Shown here: one piece after another, positions 1-8,819 of the stretch
How positions within the stretch are numbered: position 1 is the first letter of the stretch
Layout of the letters: each line of letters starts with the position of its first letter
From: Niveispirillum sp943370215
GTDB lineage: Bacteria > Pseudomonadota > Alphaproteobacteria > Azospirillales > Azospirillaceae
Length of the DNA: 64,000 nucleotides
Reading direction: 5' to 3'
NCBI GenBank assembly: GCA_943370215.1
Contig: CALRQC020000020.1
Coordinates: 37,789-101,788 of the forward strand
Program-made: the position numbers and the translations under genes
The notes under the pieces: generated by a model
Databases searched by the model: none
Told to the model about the DNA's origin: nothing
The model's input: only the letters and a program-made list of their open reading frames with translations

Positions 1-615
1 GATATGGCCGTACCGTTCGCGCAATGCCTCGATATAGGACATTTCACGGGCCAGATTATCCACCTTGTCGACGATTTCCTGCTTGCGGTCTTCCGGCAGG
101 CCAAACTGCTTGGCCAGTTTGCTGAAGGCCTCCTGCACGCGCACCTTGGTTTGCGGATCCTCGACGATCTTTTCCAACTCGTAGGGGTCGTTGACCATCT
201 CCTCCTTGCCGCTGATCCAGGAGACGAGCTGCAGGGTCAGCCGGCCACGGGCGATGGTGAGATGGCGTTCCTCGACCCGCCAGGAGGCGGTGCCATCCAG
301 CAATTCACGGGGAATGCTGTCGCCTGGCCGGATCTCCTTGACGTATTTCAGGCCCTTCTCGACAACCCCCAGCAGGCGGGCATCTTCGCTGCGATCATCG
401 ATATAAAAAGATTCGCGCAGGGTTCGGAACGGAATCTTCCCCCAGACATCCCCCAGATGGACGGCGAAAACCGGCTCGGTATGTTCATGCAGGGTGAAAT
501 AGCCGCCTGGAAGGGAGAAGACCTTGCTTTGAAACAGGAAATGGGTGCTGGTACTGGGTTCTTCCCCAGCTTCGCCCGTTGCCTTTCCAGAGGCGGCCAA
601 TTCCCGTTCAGACAC
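1..615 (-). CDS. Conserved protein of unknown function, 3' end cut by the window
   Basis: About 205 N-terminal codons are visible; the rest lies outside the window. I do not recognise a domain. The translation is clearly homologous to the full-length protein at 46365-47324: both share STHFLF near the start, a GLKYV(K/R)EIRPGD block, the DGTASWRV block and a (M/L)SYIEALRER segment. No in-frame ATG is available upstream, so I place the start at GTG 615, giving an N-terminal extension (starting VSERELAAS) ahead of the shared region that the paralogue lacks. The helical, charged composition suggests a cytoplasmic protein. Nothing in the neighbourhood gives a function. Confidence 0.7.
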   Translation of the reverse strand, partial: MSERELAASGKATGEAGEEPSTSTHFLFQSKVFSLPGGYFTLHEHTEPVFAVHLGDVWGKIPFRTLRESFYIDDRSEDARLLGVVEKGLKYVKEIRPGDSIPRELLDGTASWRVEERHLTIARGRLTLQLVSWISGKEEMVNDPYELEKIVEDPQTKVRVQEAFSKLAKQFGLPEDRKQEIVDKVDNLAREMSYIEALRERYGHI

Positions 616-822
616 TGAGCATTGCCGGATTTCCCCGGTCCCTACTGCTTGGCAATAAAAGCACCATAGCAGAAGCCGGGCCGGGTTCGCAGTAGTCCTT
701 TATGTCCTTAAGGATGAAGGATGGTGCGTTCAATCAGGGGGTTTTCCCAGGGCAACGCCAGGATGATGCGATGCCTATGTATGTTGATTGTCTGTCGGCC
801 ATGTGCAACCTGACACTGCCGA

Positions 823-2109
823 TCAGTCGTTCATCATCTTGGCGCTTTTGATCGCATCGCGGATCAGCACGCCCTTGCGCAGGATATTATCGACGATACG
901 CCCTTGTACCAGATCGATGCCCGCTTTCTCTGCGAACATCAGGCCCGAAACGCTGCCACAACGTGCCAGAATGAAGCGGCAATTGCTCTGCGCTCTGATC
1001 TTGTCGGCAAACACCTCATATTCATGGTCCGACATCGCTTCCATCTCGTCGGTCCAGAAAATTTTGGCATAGTCGCAGGCCATATATTCCAGGTCCATAT
1101 GGGTGACCCAGAAATCATTCAGCCCGTCGATACAGATCTGGTAACCCTTGGCGGTGGCGAAATCCACCACCTCCTTATAGGTGTCGATATTTTCCACCAG
1201 ATCGGCCTTGTTGATTTCCAGCACGACATTGCCGCGCAGGTCTGCCGTCAGCTTTTCATCGAACTTCACGAACGGCGCTGACATAATGGTGGAAAGATTG
1301 AGGTTGAGGCCGATACGCCGGCCGCGCAGAAAATCGACCCCATAATTCAATGCCTTCAGGACCGAATTGTCCAGATTGGCCGTGAAATAGCTGAACAGCC
1401 ATTTATTGGCAGTGATGTCATATTGCGGCGACAGCCGCTCTTCCAATGCCTTGATGGCGATATAAAGCTCAAAATATTCGTAATGATTGGTATCCGGCGC
1501 CTGGATATTCACCACCGGCTGGTTCAGCATGAAGGGCGAAAGGTCGAACATCTGCACGGTGCGTTCGATCTTGCCCAGTTCCTCCAGCGTGATGGGGGGC
1601 TTGGTTTCCGTCTGCGATATGGCGGGATCATTCTCCCGCGCCAGACCCTCGATGAAGCGGATCACATTCACGAAGTTCAGCGACAACTCCATGATGGAGT
1701 AGAGGCTGTCTTCCCCATAGGGGTTGCGCTTCATCATGCTGGTGCGTGACAGCATCAGCTTTTCGATTTTCGAACAAACATCGGAGATCAGGGAAAACTT
1801 GATCCCCTTGTAGAGCACGATCACATCGTCGTTCGACAGGCTGAACACCTGCAAATAGGCGGACTGGTCCGCCGTATCCTGCATCGCCCGCTTGATGGAG
1901 ATGATGTCGAGCTGGCTCTTGTCCTTCAGCAGTGACATATGCAGATGGATCAGGCGCAGCCCCTGCACCTCCCGCTTGGCCGATTGCAGCAGGGTCAGCA
2001 GCTTCTGGTCGTCATATTCGGGTTTGTCCGGCATCGCGTTCGCAGACGAACGCTCGCCAGGTTTTACCCTGACCCAGTCGCGCTTCGGTGCATTCGGCTG
2101 CCGATTCAT
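823..2109 (-). CDS. Degenerate EAL-domain protein (probably no c-di-GMP hydrolysis)
   Basis: 428 aa, no signal peptide or membrane segment. The C-terminal half (about residues 200-425) has the layout of an EAL barrel: FELYIAIKAL where EALLR is expected, LNLNLST for the N-x-S strand, VVLEINKADL for the E-x-TE strand, ICIDGLNDF where the metal-binding DDFG is expected, DYAKIFW for the KID strand, and GIDLVQGRIV for the QGY strand. The EAL glutamate, the DD pair and the usual AEGVE glutamate are altered, so catalysis is unlikely and a ligand-sensing or scaffolding role is inferred. The N-terminal 200 residues are unassigned. It is transcribed alone, divergent from the rbfA side. Confidence 0.75.
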   Translation of the reverse strand: MNRQPNAPKRDWVRVKPGERSSANAMPDKPEYDDQKLLTLLQSAKREVQGLRLIHLHMSLLKDKSQLDIISIKRAMQDTADQSAYLQVFSLSNDDVIVLYKGIKFSLISDVCSKIEKLMLSRTSMMKRNPYGEDSLYSIMELSLNFVNVIRFIEGLARENDPAISQTETKPPITLEELGKIERTVQMFDLSPFMLNQPVVNIQAPDTNHYEYFELYIAIKALEERLSPQYDITANKWLFSYFTANLDNSVLKALNYGVDFLRGRRIGLNLNLSTIMSAPFVKFDEKLTADLRGNVVLEINKADLVENIDTYKEVVDFATAKGYQICIDGLNDFWVTHMDLEYMACDYAKIFWTDEMEAMSDHEYEVFADKIRAQSNCRFILARCGSVSGLMFAEKAGIDLVQGRIVDNILRKGVLIRDAIKSAKMMND

Positions 2110-2360
2110 AAACCCGCCTTACGCTCTTTCAAGGCTGCCCGCGCCGGTCACCATGACCGGCACTTTCACATCGCCCCGGCACAGGCCGCTGCCTGCGGTT
2201 AACTTGCCGTTAGCAGTCAACTATACAAAATTTTAGCTTTATCCAATACAACGAAATTCGAACTGCAATACGATCATCGCAGATCGACACCTGCGTGCAA
2301 CCGATCTTCCGTATGGTTTTTTTGTGGTCTTATTTCTGGCCATCGAACGGCAGAGAGGGA

Positions 2361-2435
2361 TGGCTGGGGCGCCAGGATTCGAACCTGGGAATGGCGGTAC
2401 CAAAAACCGCTGCCTTACCGCTTGGCGACGCCCCA
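2361..2435 (-). tRNA. tRNA-Gln (anticodon TTG)
   Basis: Reading the minus strand, a 75-nt cloverleaf starts TGGGGCG and ends CGCCCCA-GCCA, so CCA is encoded. The anticodon stem GCGGT/ACCGC closes the loop TTTTGGT, which gives TTG at positions 34-36. The T arm contains GGTTCGAATCC. All stems pair. Confidence 0.96.
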
Positions 2436-2678
2436 GCATCAGGGCCCGTTACCGGGCGGCGCGCACCATAGTCAAATTCATCCGCCGGTGCAACGGTATA
2501 GAAACAGATTTTTTTAAGCCCTGTTCGGCAGGGTGCCGTTTCGGGGCGGGGCCTTGCCAAACTAGCAGGTTACGCCTTGATGACTATATGCTACCCAGCG
2601 CACCCTCGAACGGTTCGACGGTGGTTAACCCGGCGCCGGGGTCCGATCCCCCCGCCGGGAAGAAGAGGTTTTTGAAAG

Positions 2679-3206
2679 ATGAGCAGGAAACGTGAAGGCG
2701 GCAGCGCCGCCAAGGGCCCCACACAGCGCCAGTTGCGGGTGGGTGAGGAACTGCGCCATGTGCTGGCCGACATTCTGCGCCGGGCGGATTTCCGCGATCC
2801 CGCCCTGCTTGATATCAATGTCACGGTCACCGAGGTGCGGATCAGCCCTGACCTGAAGAACGCCACCGCCTTTGTGATCCCGCTGGGCGGCGGCCATCCG
2901 GATCTGATTCCGGCGCTGAACCGGGCCGCCCTGTTCCTGCGCGGCCAGATCGCCAGCGAAGTGCGCTTGCAGCATGTGCCGCGCCTGTCCTTCCAGGCCG
3001 ACAGTTCCTTTGAATATGCCAGCAAGATCGACCGTCTGCTGCATGACCCGCATGTGGCTCAGGATATCGTCCGCCACCTGGATGGCGAGGGCGTGCCGAT
3101 GGATGAGGCGGTGGAGGAACTGCTGGACGAAGAAGAGGGCGATGCGGACGCAGGCGAGCACGCCGACGCCAAGGATGTGACCGGGCAGAAAAGCCATGGC
3201 GCGTAA
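2679..3206 (+). CDS. rbfA: 30S ribosome-binding factor RbfA
   Basis: 175 aa. RbfA binds the 30S subunit and acts in 16S rRNA 5'-end maturation and cold adaptation. The KH-like core is visible: RQLRVGEELRHVLADIL, then VTVTEVRISPDLKNATAFV, then a helix ending in VRLQHVPRLSFQADSSFEYASKIDRLL. The C-terminal tail (about residues 140-175) is acidic and poorly conserved, longer than in enterobacteria. The gene overlaps truB by 11 bp, so the two are translationally coupled. It normally follows infB, but here infB is at the far end of the window and is not adjacent. Confidence 0.95.
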   Translation: MSRKREGGSAAKGPTQRQLRVGEELRHVLADILRRADFRDPALLDINVTVTEVRISPDLKNATAFVIPLGGGHPDLIPALNRAALFLRGQIASEVRLQHVPRLSFQADSSFEYASKIDRLLHDPHVAQDIVRHLDGEGVPMDEAVEELLDEEEGDADAGEHADAKDVTGQKSHGA

Positions 3207-4137
3207 GCGCAAGGGCGTTCCCCGCCATGGCTGGCTGGTGCTGGACAAGCCCGGCACCATGACCTCCACTCAGGCCATGGCCAAGGTGCGCTGGCTGTTG
3301 AAGGCGGAGAAGGCAGGCCATGGCGGCACGCTGGACCCCATCGCCACCGGCATCCTGCCCATCGCCTTCGGGGAGGCGACGAAGACCGTTCAATATGCCA
3401 TGGACGGGCACAAGACCTACCGATTCGTGATGAAATTCGGGGAGGCGACGGACACGGACGACCGTGCCGGCACGGTGATCGCCACCGCCCCCGGCCGCCC
3501 CACCGATGCGGCGATCGAAGCGGTGCTGCCCCGCTTCACCGGGCTGATCGCCCAGGTGCCCCCGCAATATTCCGCCATCAAGGTGGATGGCGAGCGCGCC
3601 TATGATCTGGCGCGCGAGGGGGAGGTGGTGGAACTGGCGTCGCGCACCGTGCGGGTCGACCGGTACCAGTTGATCGGCCGCCCGTCCGAGGATGAGGTGG
3701 AATTTGAGGTGGCCTGCGGCAAGGGCACCTATATGCGCAGCCTGGCGCGTGACCTGGCGGTGGCGCTGGGCACCGTCGGCCATATCACCGTGCTGCGCCG
3801 CCTGTCGGTGGGGCGTTTCACCCTGGAAAATGCGGTGACGCTGGAGGAGCTGGAGCAGATCGTGGCCGCCGGGGAACGCGACCCGGACGATTTGCTGCTG
3901 CCCATCGAAACCGCACTGGACCAGATCCCCGCCATCGACCTGTCCGCCACGGAGGCGCAGCGCCTGCGTCATGGCCAGGGCGTGCTGCTGCTGCGTCGGG
4001 GCGATCTGGAGCGGCTGGAAAGCCTGCGGGACGGCGCCGGCGACGGGGCGGCCCTGGCCACCGAAGCCGGTCGCCCGGTGGCCCTGGTCCGCCTGGACGG
4101 GGCGGAACTGAAGCCGGTGCGGGTGCTGCACGTTTAA
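3196..4137 (+). CDS. truB: tRNA pseudouridine(55) synthase TruB
   Basis: 313 aa. It makes pseudouridine 55 in the T loop of tRNAs. Visible signatures: the N-terminal GWLVLDKPGTMTSTQAM, the HGGTLDPIATGILPIAFGEATK block carrying the catalytic Asp of GTLDP, the Y-R-F strand near residue 75, VPPQYSAIKVDGERAYDLAR, and GTYMRSLARDLA. A C-terminal PUA-like region follows. The ATG start lies inside the end of rbfA. rpsO and pnp, common next genes in this cluster, do not follow; a hairpin terminator does. Confidence 0.96.
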   Translation: MARKRKGVPRHGWLVLDKPGTMTSTQAMAKVRWLLKAEKAGHGGTLDPIATGILPIAFGEATKTVQYAMDGHKTYRFVMKFGEATDTDDRAGTVIATAPGRPTDAAIEAVLPRFTGLIAQVPPQYSAIKVDGERAYDLAREGEVVELASRTVRVDRYQLIGRPSEDEVEFEVACGKGTYMRSLARDLAVALGTVGHITVLRRLSVGRFTLENAVTLEELEQIVAAGERDPDDLLLPIETALDQIPAIDLSATEAQRLRHGQGVLLLRRGDLERLESLRDGAGDGAALATEAGRPVALVRLDGAELKPVRVLHV

Positions 4138-4162
4138 GGGACGCTTCCCTTCAACGAAAGAA

Positions 4163-4190
4163 CACCCCGGTGGCGGCGGCCACCGGGGTG
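4163..4190 (+). terminator. Hairpin terminator after truB
   Basis: A perfect 11-bp stem (CACCCCGGTGG / CCACCGGGGTG) with a 6-nt loop starts 26 bp after the truB stop and is followed by the T-containing stretch AAGATTTTCC. The T tract is weak, so termination is likely but not certain. Confidence 0.65.
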
Positions 4191-4259
4191 AAGATTTTCC
4201 AGGTTGAGAGAGGCAAGAGATCGTCCAAGGCCCGGGATTGGGCCCTGGATAATAGACGG

Positions 4260-4301
4260 ACCGGGTGGGGCTGGGGGCTTCAGGTTCCACCCCCACCCGG
4301 T
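4260..4301 (-). terminator. Hairpin after the DUF6607-like gene
   Basis: An 11-bp perfect stem (ACCGGGTGGGG / CCCCACCCGGT, arms 4260-4270 and 4291-4301) lies just past the stop codon at 4308 on the minus strand. It has no clear T run, so it may be a 3' stabiliser or a rho-assisted terminator. Confidence 0.5.
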
Positions 4302-4307
4302 CCCGCG

Positions 4308-5324
4308 TCACCCCCGCGACGCGCCGGCCTTGGCCGGTCCCTTTGCCGTGGCACTGGCGATCAGGGCGCGTGCCTGTGCCACGGCGTCACTGCTGGCCGT
4401 CTTGCCGTCTTTCACGGCGTCGGCCAATTCCATCAAAGCCTTTCCGGTGGCAGAGCCATTTTCGGCTTCCTGCACCAGATGAATGCCGCCCTGGGCCGCC
4501 ATCACCTCTTCCCAGCTCTTGCGCACGGCCGCCCAATAGGTGGCGGTTTTGGCCATATAGCTGTCGGCGGCGGCGATATCGAAATCGGTGGAGGGGCGGT
4601 AGCTGTTCAGCACCACCTCATGCACGACGGTGGCCGGTTTGCCATCACGGTTGCCGACCTTGGCATTGTCCTGTTCATGCACCCAGCCGGCGGGCGTCAG
4701 GGCATGGCGGTTGATGCCGATATAATGGTCATAGGGCGGCTTGCGCACGGCATCGCGGCGGGCCAGCGGGCGGGCCGTTTCATCGCTGACCCAGCGGGTT
4801 TCCCCCCGGTCATAGGCCCAGCGGCCCACCCCGCCATAACGCGGCGAATCGTCGGTTTGCCAGACGGTCTGCGACCAGGCGCCATTCCGGCTGGCGGCAT
4901 CGACCGGCTTCACCACCCATTGGTCGGGCCCGCCATAGACCAGCACCGTTTCCGGCTCATAGGTCCAGTCCTGGCGCCAATGCTTGACGATATAGGGCCT
5001 GTCCTCATCATCCTTGACCACCAGCAGGTGCTGCAGGCGGATGGTGCGGCCGGTATCCTCAATCACCCGCACCGCCTCGAACCCGCCGGAGCGCTTGGCC
5101 TCCAGCGGTTCATAGCCGGGGACGAAGGCGGCGGTTTCCTGGAAATTGAAGGTGACGCGATAGGTGCCGGCCATGGCCAGAATGGCGGCGCGGTCACGGT
5201 TGAACTGGGTGCAATCCGGCTTGCCACAGGCGGTGCTGTCCTGCGCCAGGGCGGTGCCGGACGCCAGAGCCAGCATGGTACCGGTGGCAAGCGTGGCGGC
5301 GAACAGGGTACGGCGGTTCAGCAT
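4308..5324 (-). CDS. Exported DUF6607-like protein beside a haem-type receptor
   Basis: 338 aa from the ATG at 5324, which has the ribosome site GGGGAAGGACA. A Sec signal peptide MLNRRTLFAATLATGTMLAL...ALAQ is evident, followed by a Cys pair (ACGKPDC) near residue 33. The mature part is rich in Trp and Tyr (HWRQDWTYEPETVLVYGG, WVHEQDNAKVGNRDG), resembling the DUF6607 family, which I recall being found beside TonB receptors; its biochemical role is unknown to me. It starts 17 bp after the receptor gene ends, so the two almost certainly share a Fur-type regulated transcript. A role in haem or iron acquisition is inferred from that context alone. Confidence 0.75.
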   Translation of the reverse strand: MLNRRTLFAATLATGTMLALASGTALAQDSTACGKPDCTQFNRDRAAILAMAGTYRVTFNFQETAAFVPGYEPLEAKRSGGFEAVRVIEDTGRTIRLQHLLVVKDDEDRPYIVKHWRQDWTYEPETVLVYGGPDQWVVKPVDAASRNGAWSQTVWQTDDSPRYGGVGRWAYDRGETRWVSDETARPLARRDAVRKPPYDHYIGINRHALTPAGWVHEQDNAKVGNRDGKPATVVHEVVLNSYRPSTDFDIAAADSYMAKTATYWAAVRKSWEEVMAAQGGIHLVQEAENGSATGKALMELADAVKDGKTASSDAVAQARALIASATAKGPAKAGASRG

Positions 5325-5341
5325 TTTCTGTCCTTCCCCGC

Positions 5342-7522
5342 TCACAGCTTCACGGTCAGCGAGACGCTGGCATTGCGGCCCGGCTGGGTGAAGCTGTCCA
5401 GCACGGTGGAGTTGGCGGCGACACCGCGCACATCGCTCCACCACCAGTATTTCTTGTCGAACAGGTTGAAGATGCCGGCCCGCAGCGTGACGTCTTCGCT
5501 GACATTCCAATGGGCCATCAGATCCAGAATGACGAAGCTGTCCGGCGCGTAAAGGCTGGCATCGCTGATGCGGCCCCGGGATTTCTTGGCGCTGTAGGTG
5601 GCCGACAACTCACCGCCGAACCGGGCGTCGCTATCCTGCCAGGTCAAGCCGGCCACCAGTTTCACCGGGTCGACGCTGTCCAGCGGGGTCTTCACGCCGG
5701 CTTCCTTCTCATCCCCCTTGGTGTAGGAGGCCGCCGCGATCAGGCCGAATTCGTCGGTGAGCGCCATCTGGCCCTTGGCTTCCAGCCCTTTGATCTCCAC
5801 CCGCGCCAGATTGACATATTGGTATGTTGCCGGGCGCGCGGCGGTGAAATTGCCGGACACCATCGCCTGTTCAATGAAATTCTTGTACCAGCCGGAGAAG
5901 CCGGTGACGCTGCCGCTCCAGCCATCACCCCGGAAGCGGAAGCCGGCTTCCACTGTCCGGCTGGTTTCCGGCTTCAGGTCGGGGTTGGAGATGGACCGGT
6001 AATTCTGTACCGGGTTGGAAAAGCCGTTATTCACCTGCGACGGGGCCGGGGCCTTGAAGCCCTCGGCATAATTGGCATAGAGGCCGACGGCGGGTGCGAA
6101 CCAGTAGAGCGCGCTGATCTTCGGCGACAGCCGATCATCGCTCTGCCCTGATGCCGTGCTGGGGAACAGCCGGTCCTGCTTCGGCTCCAGCTTGTAATAA
6201 TCATAGCGCAGGGCCGGGAACAGGGAGAGGGCACCATCCAGCATGGTGACCTCATCCTGCACAAACAGGCCGGCCAGTTGGTAATCGGTGGTGGGGAAGG
6301 CGCGGGTGGGGAAGCTTTCCCCCGCCGGCGGCACGGTGCCGGTGCGCGTGCCCACCTGCTTGGTGAAGGAATAATCGCCGCCATAGACCAGGAGATGGTC
6401 GATCCCATCGCCCTTCAGCCGGGTGCGGGCATCGATATTCAGGCCGCTGACCTTATTGTCGAAATAATTGTCGCGGATACGGTCGGCCAGCACGGTGCGG
6501 TCCTCGCCCGAGAACTGGCGGGTCTTGCTGTTCTGGTGATAGGCGGTCCAGTGCAGCGCCTCCAGCAACGCCAGATCAGCCTGATATTGATGGTCAAGGC
6601 TGACGCGGTTGCGCTTGGTCTTGTCCTCGACCAGCAGGCCGCTGACCGCGCTGGACCGGGCGGTCAGCACATCGGCGGTCATGTCGCGGTCGTCATATTC
6701 ATAGGTCAGGCGCAGCTTGTGCGCGTCATTGGGCTGAAAGACGATCTTGCCCATGGCGGCATCGCTGCCAATATCCTGCGGGTTGGGCTTGGTGCGGTTG
6801 GCCGTGGCACTGGCATTGCTGCCCTGGTTCTCCGTCTCCTTGGCGTCGCGGCGGTTATAGGCCGCCATCACCGACCAGGCGCCGCTGCTGGCAGCCACCA
6901 CCATGCCCTTGGCCCAGCTTTCATCAGCACTGGTATAGCCGGCCTTGATCTGACCGCCGAACCAGTGGCCCTGTTTGATGAAATCGGACGGGTCTTTGGT
7001 GACAAAGCTGACCGCACCGGCCACGCCGTCGCTGCCATAAAGCGCAGAGGCGGGGCCGCGCAGGATTTCGACCGATTTCAGCAAATCCAGATCGACATAA
7101 TCGCCCCGGCCCACCGACTGGCCGCCAAAGGCAAAGGCATCGGGCAGGCGGATGCCATCCACCTGGATCAGCACCCGGTTGCCTTCCAGGCCACGGATGT
7201 TGAAGCCGCTATTGCCATCGCGCCCGGTATTGGACCCGGCTGCGGTGAAACGGGCAGGAGCGGTCCGGACGGAGACGCCGGGTTCGTAGCGGATCAGATC
7301 CTTGATATTGTTGACCATCTGGTCATCGATGCGCTTGGAATCGATCACGCTCACCGTGGCGGGGGCTTCCACCGTTGTCTTCGGTGTACGGGTGGCGATC
7401 ACCGTCAACTCGCTGACCTGCGTTTCCGCCACCTGTTGTTCCGCCACCGGCACACCCTGGGCCATGGCCGTTCCGGCCATCGCCAGCATCACCAGGGGAA
7501 GCGCCGTCATACTCCGCCGCAT
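5342..7522 (-). CDS. TonB-dependent receptor of the haem/haemoglobin type
   Basis: Outer-membrane receptor, about 726 aa. I choose ATG 7522 (AGAAGG 8 nt upstream) over the in-frame GTG at 7531. After the signal peptide (MRRSMTALPLVMLAMAGTAMAQ) comes a TonB box-like ELTVIATRTPKT, the plug (FNIRGLEGNRVLIQVDGIRLPD, then LKSVEILRGPASALYGSDGVAGAVSFVTKDP) and a 22-strand-type barrel ending in LTVKL. ANYAEGFKAPAPSQVNNGF and SNPDLKPETSRTVEAGFRF match the conserved FRAP/NPxL-like region of haemoglobin/transferrin receptors. A consensus-like Fur box precedes it. The substrate is inferred as haem or a haem protein; other iron chelates remain possible. Confidence 0.85.
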   Translation of the reverse strand: MRRSMTALPLVMLAMAGTAMAQGVPVAEQQVAETQVSELTVIATRTPKTTVEAPATVSVIDSKRIDDQMVNNIKDLIRYEPGVSVRTAPARFTAAGSNTGRDGNSGFNIRGLEGNRVLIQVDGIRLPDAFAFGGQSVGRGDYVDLDLLKSVEILRGPASALYGSDGVAGAVSFVTKDPSDFIKQGHWFGGQIKAGYTSADESWAKGMVVAASSGAWSVMAAYNRRDAKETENQGSNASATANRTKPNPQDIGSDAAMGKIVFQPNDAHKLRLTYEYDDRDMTADVLTARSSAVSGLLVEDKTKRNRVSLDHQYQADLALLEALHWTAYHQNSKTRQFSGEDRTVLADRIRDNYFDNKVSGLNIDARTRLKGDGIDHLLVYGGDYSFTKQVGTRTGTVPPAGESFPTRAFPTTDYQLAGLFVQDEVTMLDGALSLFPALRYDYYKLEPKQDRLFPSTASGQSDDRLSPKISALYWFAPAVGLYANYAEGFKAPAPSQVNNGFSNPVQNYRSISNPDLKPETSRTVEAGFRFRGDGWSGSVTGFSGWYKNFIEQAMVSGNFTAARPATYQYVNLARVEIKGLEAKGQMALTDEFGLIAAASYTKGDEKEAGVKTPLDSVDPVKLVAGLTWQDSDARFGGELSATYSAKKSRGRISDASLYAPDSFVILDLMAHWNVSEDVTLRAGIFNLFDKKYWWWSDVRGVAANSTVLDSFTQPGRNASVSLTVKL

Positions 7523-7585
7523 CAGGGCCACCTTCTCGACATCTCAATTGCAAACCGTTCTCAATTGGATAATGCGAGTGTGGGT

Positions 7586-7604
7586 GAGAATCAATATCAT
7601 TTTC
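7586..7604 (-). promoter_or_regulatory. Fur box
   Basis: On the minus strand the 19-mer GAAAATGATATTGATTCTC is a near-palindrome that closely fits the classic Fur operator GATAATGATAATCATTATC. It lies about 63 bp upstream of the receptor start codon, where a Fur repressor would block transcription of the receptor and its DUF6607-like partner under iron sufficiency. Confidence 0.75.
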
Positions 7605-7740
7605 AGGGGTGGGGTGATTTTTGTTGGGGGGGGCAATTTGTTCCGGTGCGGCGGCAGTCGCTGCCGTACCAACGGTCACGAATTATGACCGTTGAGATTA
7701 GAGTCCGTCCAAGAAATTTCATTTCCTTTCCAGTCTATTA

Positions 7741-7772
7741 ACCGTCATTCCCGCCTGCGCGGGAATGACGGT
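7741..7772. repeat. Palindromic intergenic repeat, copy 1
   Basis: Perfect 14-bp stem (ACCGTCATTCCCGC / GCGGGAATGACGGT) around a CTGC loop. It is a sequence variant of the GTCACCCCGGC palindromes at 22475, 25220, 38965 and 46301. Apart from this and the Fur box, the stretch 7523-7894 shows no gene; 7870-7900 is AT-rich. Confidence 0.8.
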
Positions 7773-7894
7773 GGAGAAAGGGTAAGGTTTCGAAGGATGG
7801 GATAACTTTCTGGACTTGTACTTAAATACTCAAGCGCCCGAACTGGAGATGCCGGTGCTGTTTCACTTCTGCCGAAAATATATATAATAAAATT

Positions 7895-8251
7895 TCATTC
7901 GCGCATTGAATTTAACTGTTCTGTTCTCTTTTTTGTCTCACTCGTCATGCATGAATATTGTAGTGTCGGATACATGCTTCCGCCTTCAACCGCCGACGCT
8001 TCTGATTCACAATGACTGTCACGATATTTAATCCAGGCCCGCTGCGCCTTTTTCAAGGCCGTCTGTCTGTTCGGGTCCAGCTTAGCCATGACCTGCTTAT
8101 ATGTCTGGTTCAGCAGTTCATCGGCTTCGTCATACATGTCGAATGCACATTGGTTAATTTGTGCCTGGGTGACGAGATCACCGCAATCAACGGCATAGGC
8201 CGGGCTGCTAACCCACACCAAAGCAAGCAGGGGAAGGGTAAACAGGCGCAT
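7895..8251 (-). CDS. Exported LprI-like (DUF1311) protein
   Basis: 118 aa from ATG 8251; a longer in-frame start at 8290 would put 13 residues ahead of an obvious signal peptide (MRLFTLPLLALVWVSSPAYA), so I prefer the shorter form. The mature protein carries four cysteines in the family spacing (VDCGDLVTQAQINQCAFD ... HCESEAS ... YSCMTSETKKRTEQL) and the AQRAWIKYRDSHCE signature of the LprI N-terminal domain family, some members of which inhibit lysozyme. It probably sits in the periplasm. It appears monocistronic. Confidence 0.85.
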   Translation of the reverse strand: MRLFTLPLLALVWVSSPAYAVDCGDLVTQAQINQCAFDMYDEADELLNQTYKQVMAKLDPNRQTALKKAQRAWIKYRDSHCESEASAVEGGSMYPTLQYSCMTSETKKRTEQLNSMRE

Positions 8252-8424
8252 CGGTTGATCCCATCTTTCCCACGTAACGAGGTGATGCAACTTACCAAGC
8301 TATGCCGCAAAATGGCAAAGCTGGAATAATTTCAACCGGTCGAAGGTTTGAGCTTTAACCGATTGGAGGCAGCCGACCGGCGGTCAGCACCACCGGGCGG
8401 CGGTCCCCCCCCCCCTCGCAAACC

Positions 8425-8456
8425 CCAAAACAAAAACCCCGCCGTGAGGCGGGGTT
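8425..8456 (-). terminator. Rho-independent terminator of rpmG
   Basis: On the minus strand AACCCCGCC-TCAC-GGCGGGGTT is followed at once by TTTGTTTTG. It begins about 55 bp after the rpmG stop. A run of 11 C on the plus strand lies just beyond it (8405-8415). Confidence 0.9.
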
Positions 8457-8510
8457 CTGTTTCAGCCGGTCTTGCGTGCAAGCCGGAAAGATGGGATTGC
8501 CAGCCGGCAA

Positions 8511-8678
8511 TCACTTCATCTTCGATTCCTTGAAAGCCACGTGCTTGCGGGCCACCGGATCGTACTTGTTGAATTCCAGCTTCTCGGTGGTCTTACGGGG
8601 GTTCTTCTTCTTCACATAGAAGTAGCCCGTGTCAGCGGTGCTCACCAGCTTGATCAGCACGGTATTCTGCTTAGCCAT
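8511..8678 (-). CDS. rpmG: 50S ribosomal protein L33
   Basis: 55 aa, starting MAKQNTVLIKLVSTADTG and containing YFYVKKKNPRKTTEKLEFNKYDP, the typical L33 core. The ATG at 8678 is preceded by a good ribosome site (AGGTAGGA). The CxxC zinc pairs found in some L33 proteins are absent, so this is the zinc-independent form. It is monocistronic with its own terminator. Confidence 0.97.
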   Translation of the reverse strand: MAKQNTVLIKLVSTADTGYFYVKKKNPRKTTEKLEFNKYDPVARKHVAFKESKMK

Positions 8679-8819
8679 GATAAATCCTACCTGCGTCAGA
8701 CTTGCGGCCACCGCAAGGACGCGCGGCCGATCCAATATCTTCCCACCCGCGTCGGGCGAACCAGCGCGGTACGGCAGCGGAATCTACGCATCCGCCCCCG
8801 TCTGTCAAGCGTAAAGACC

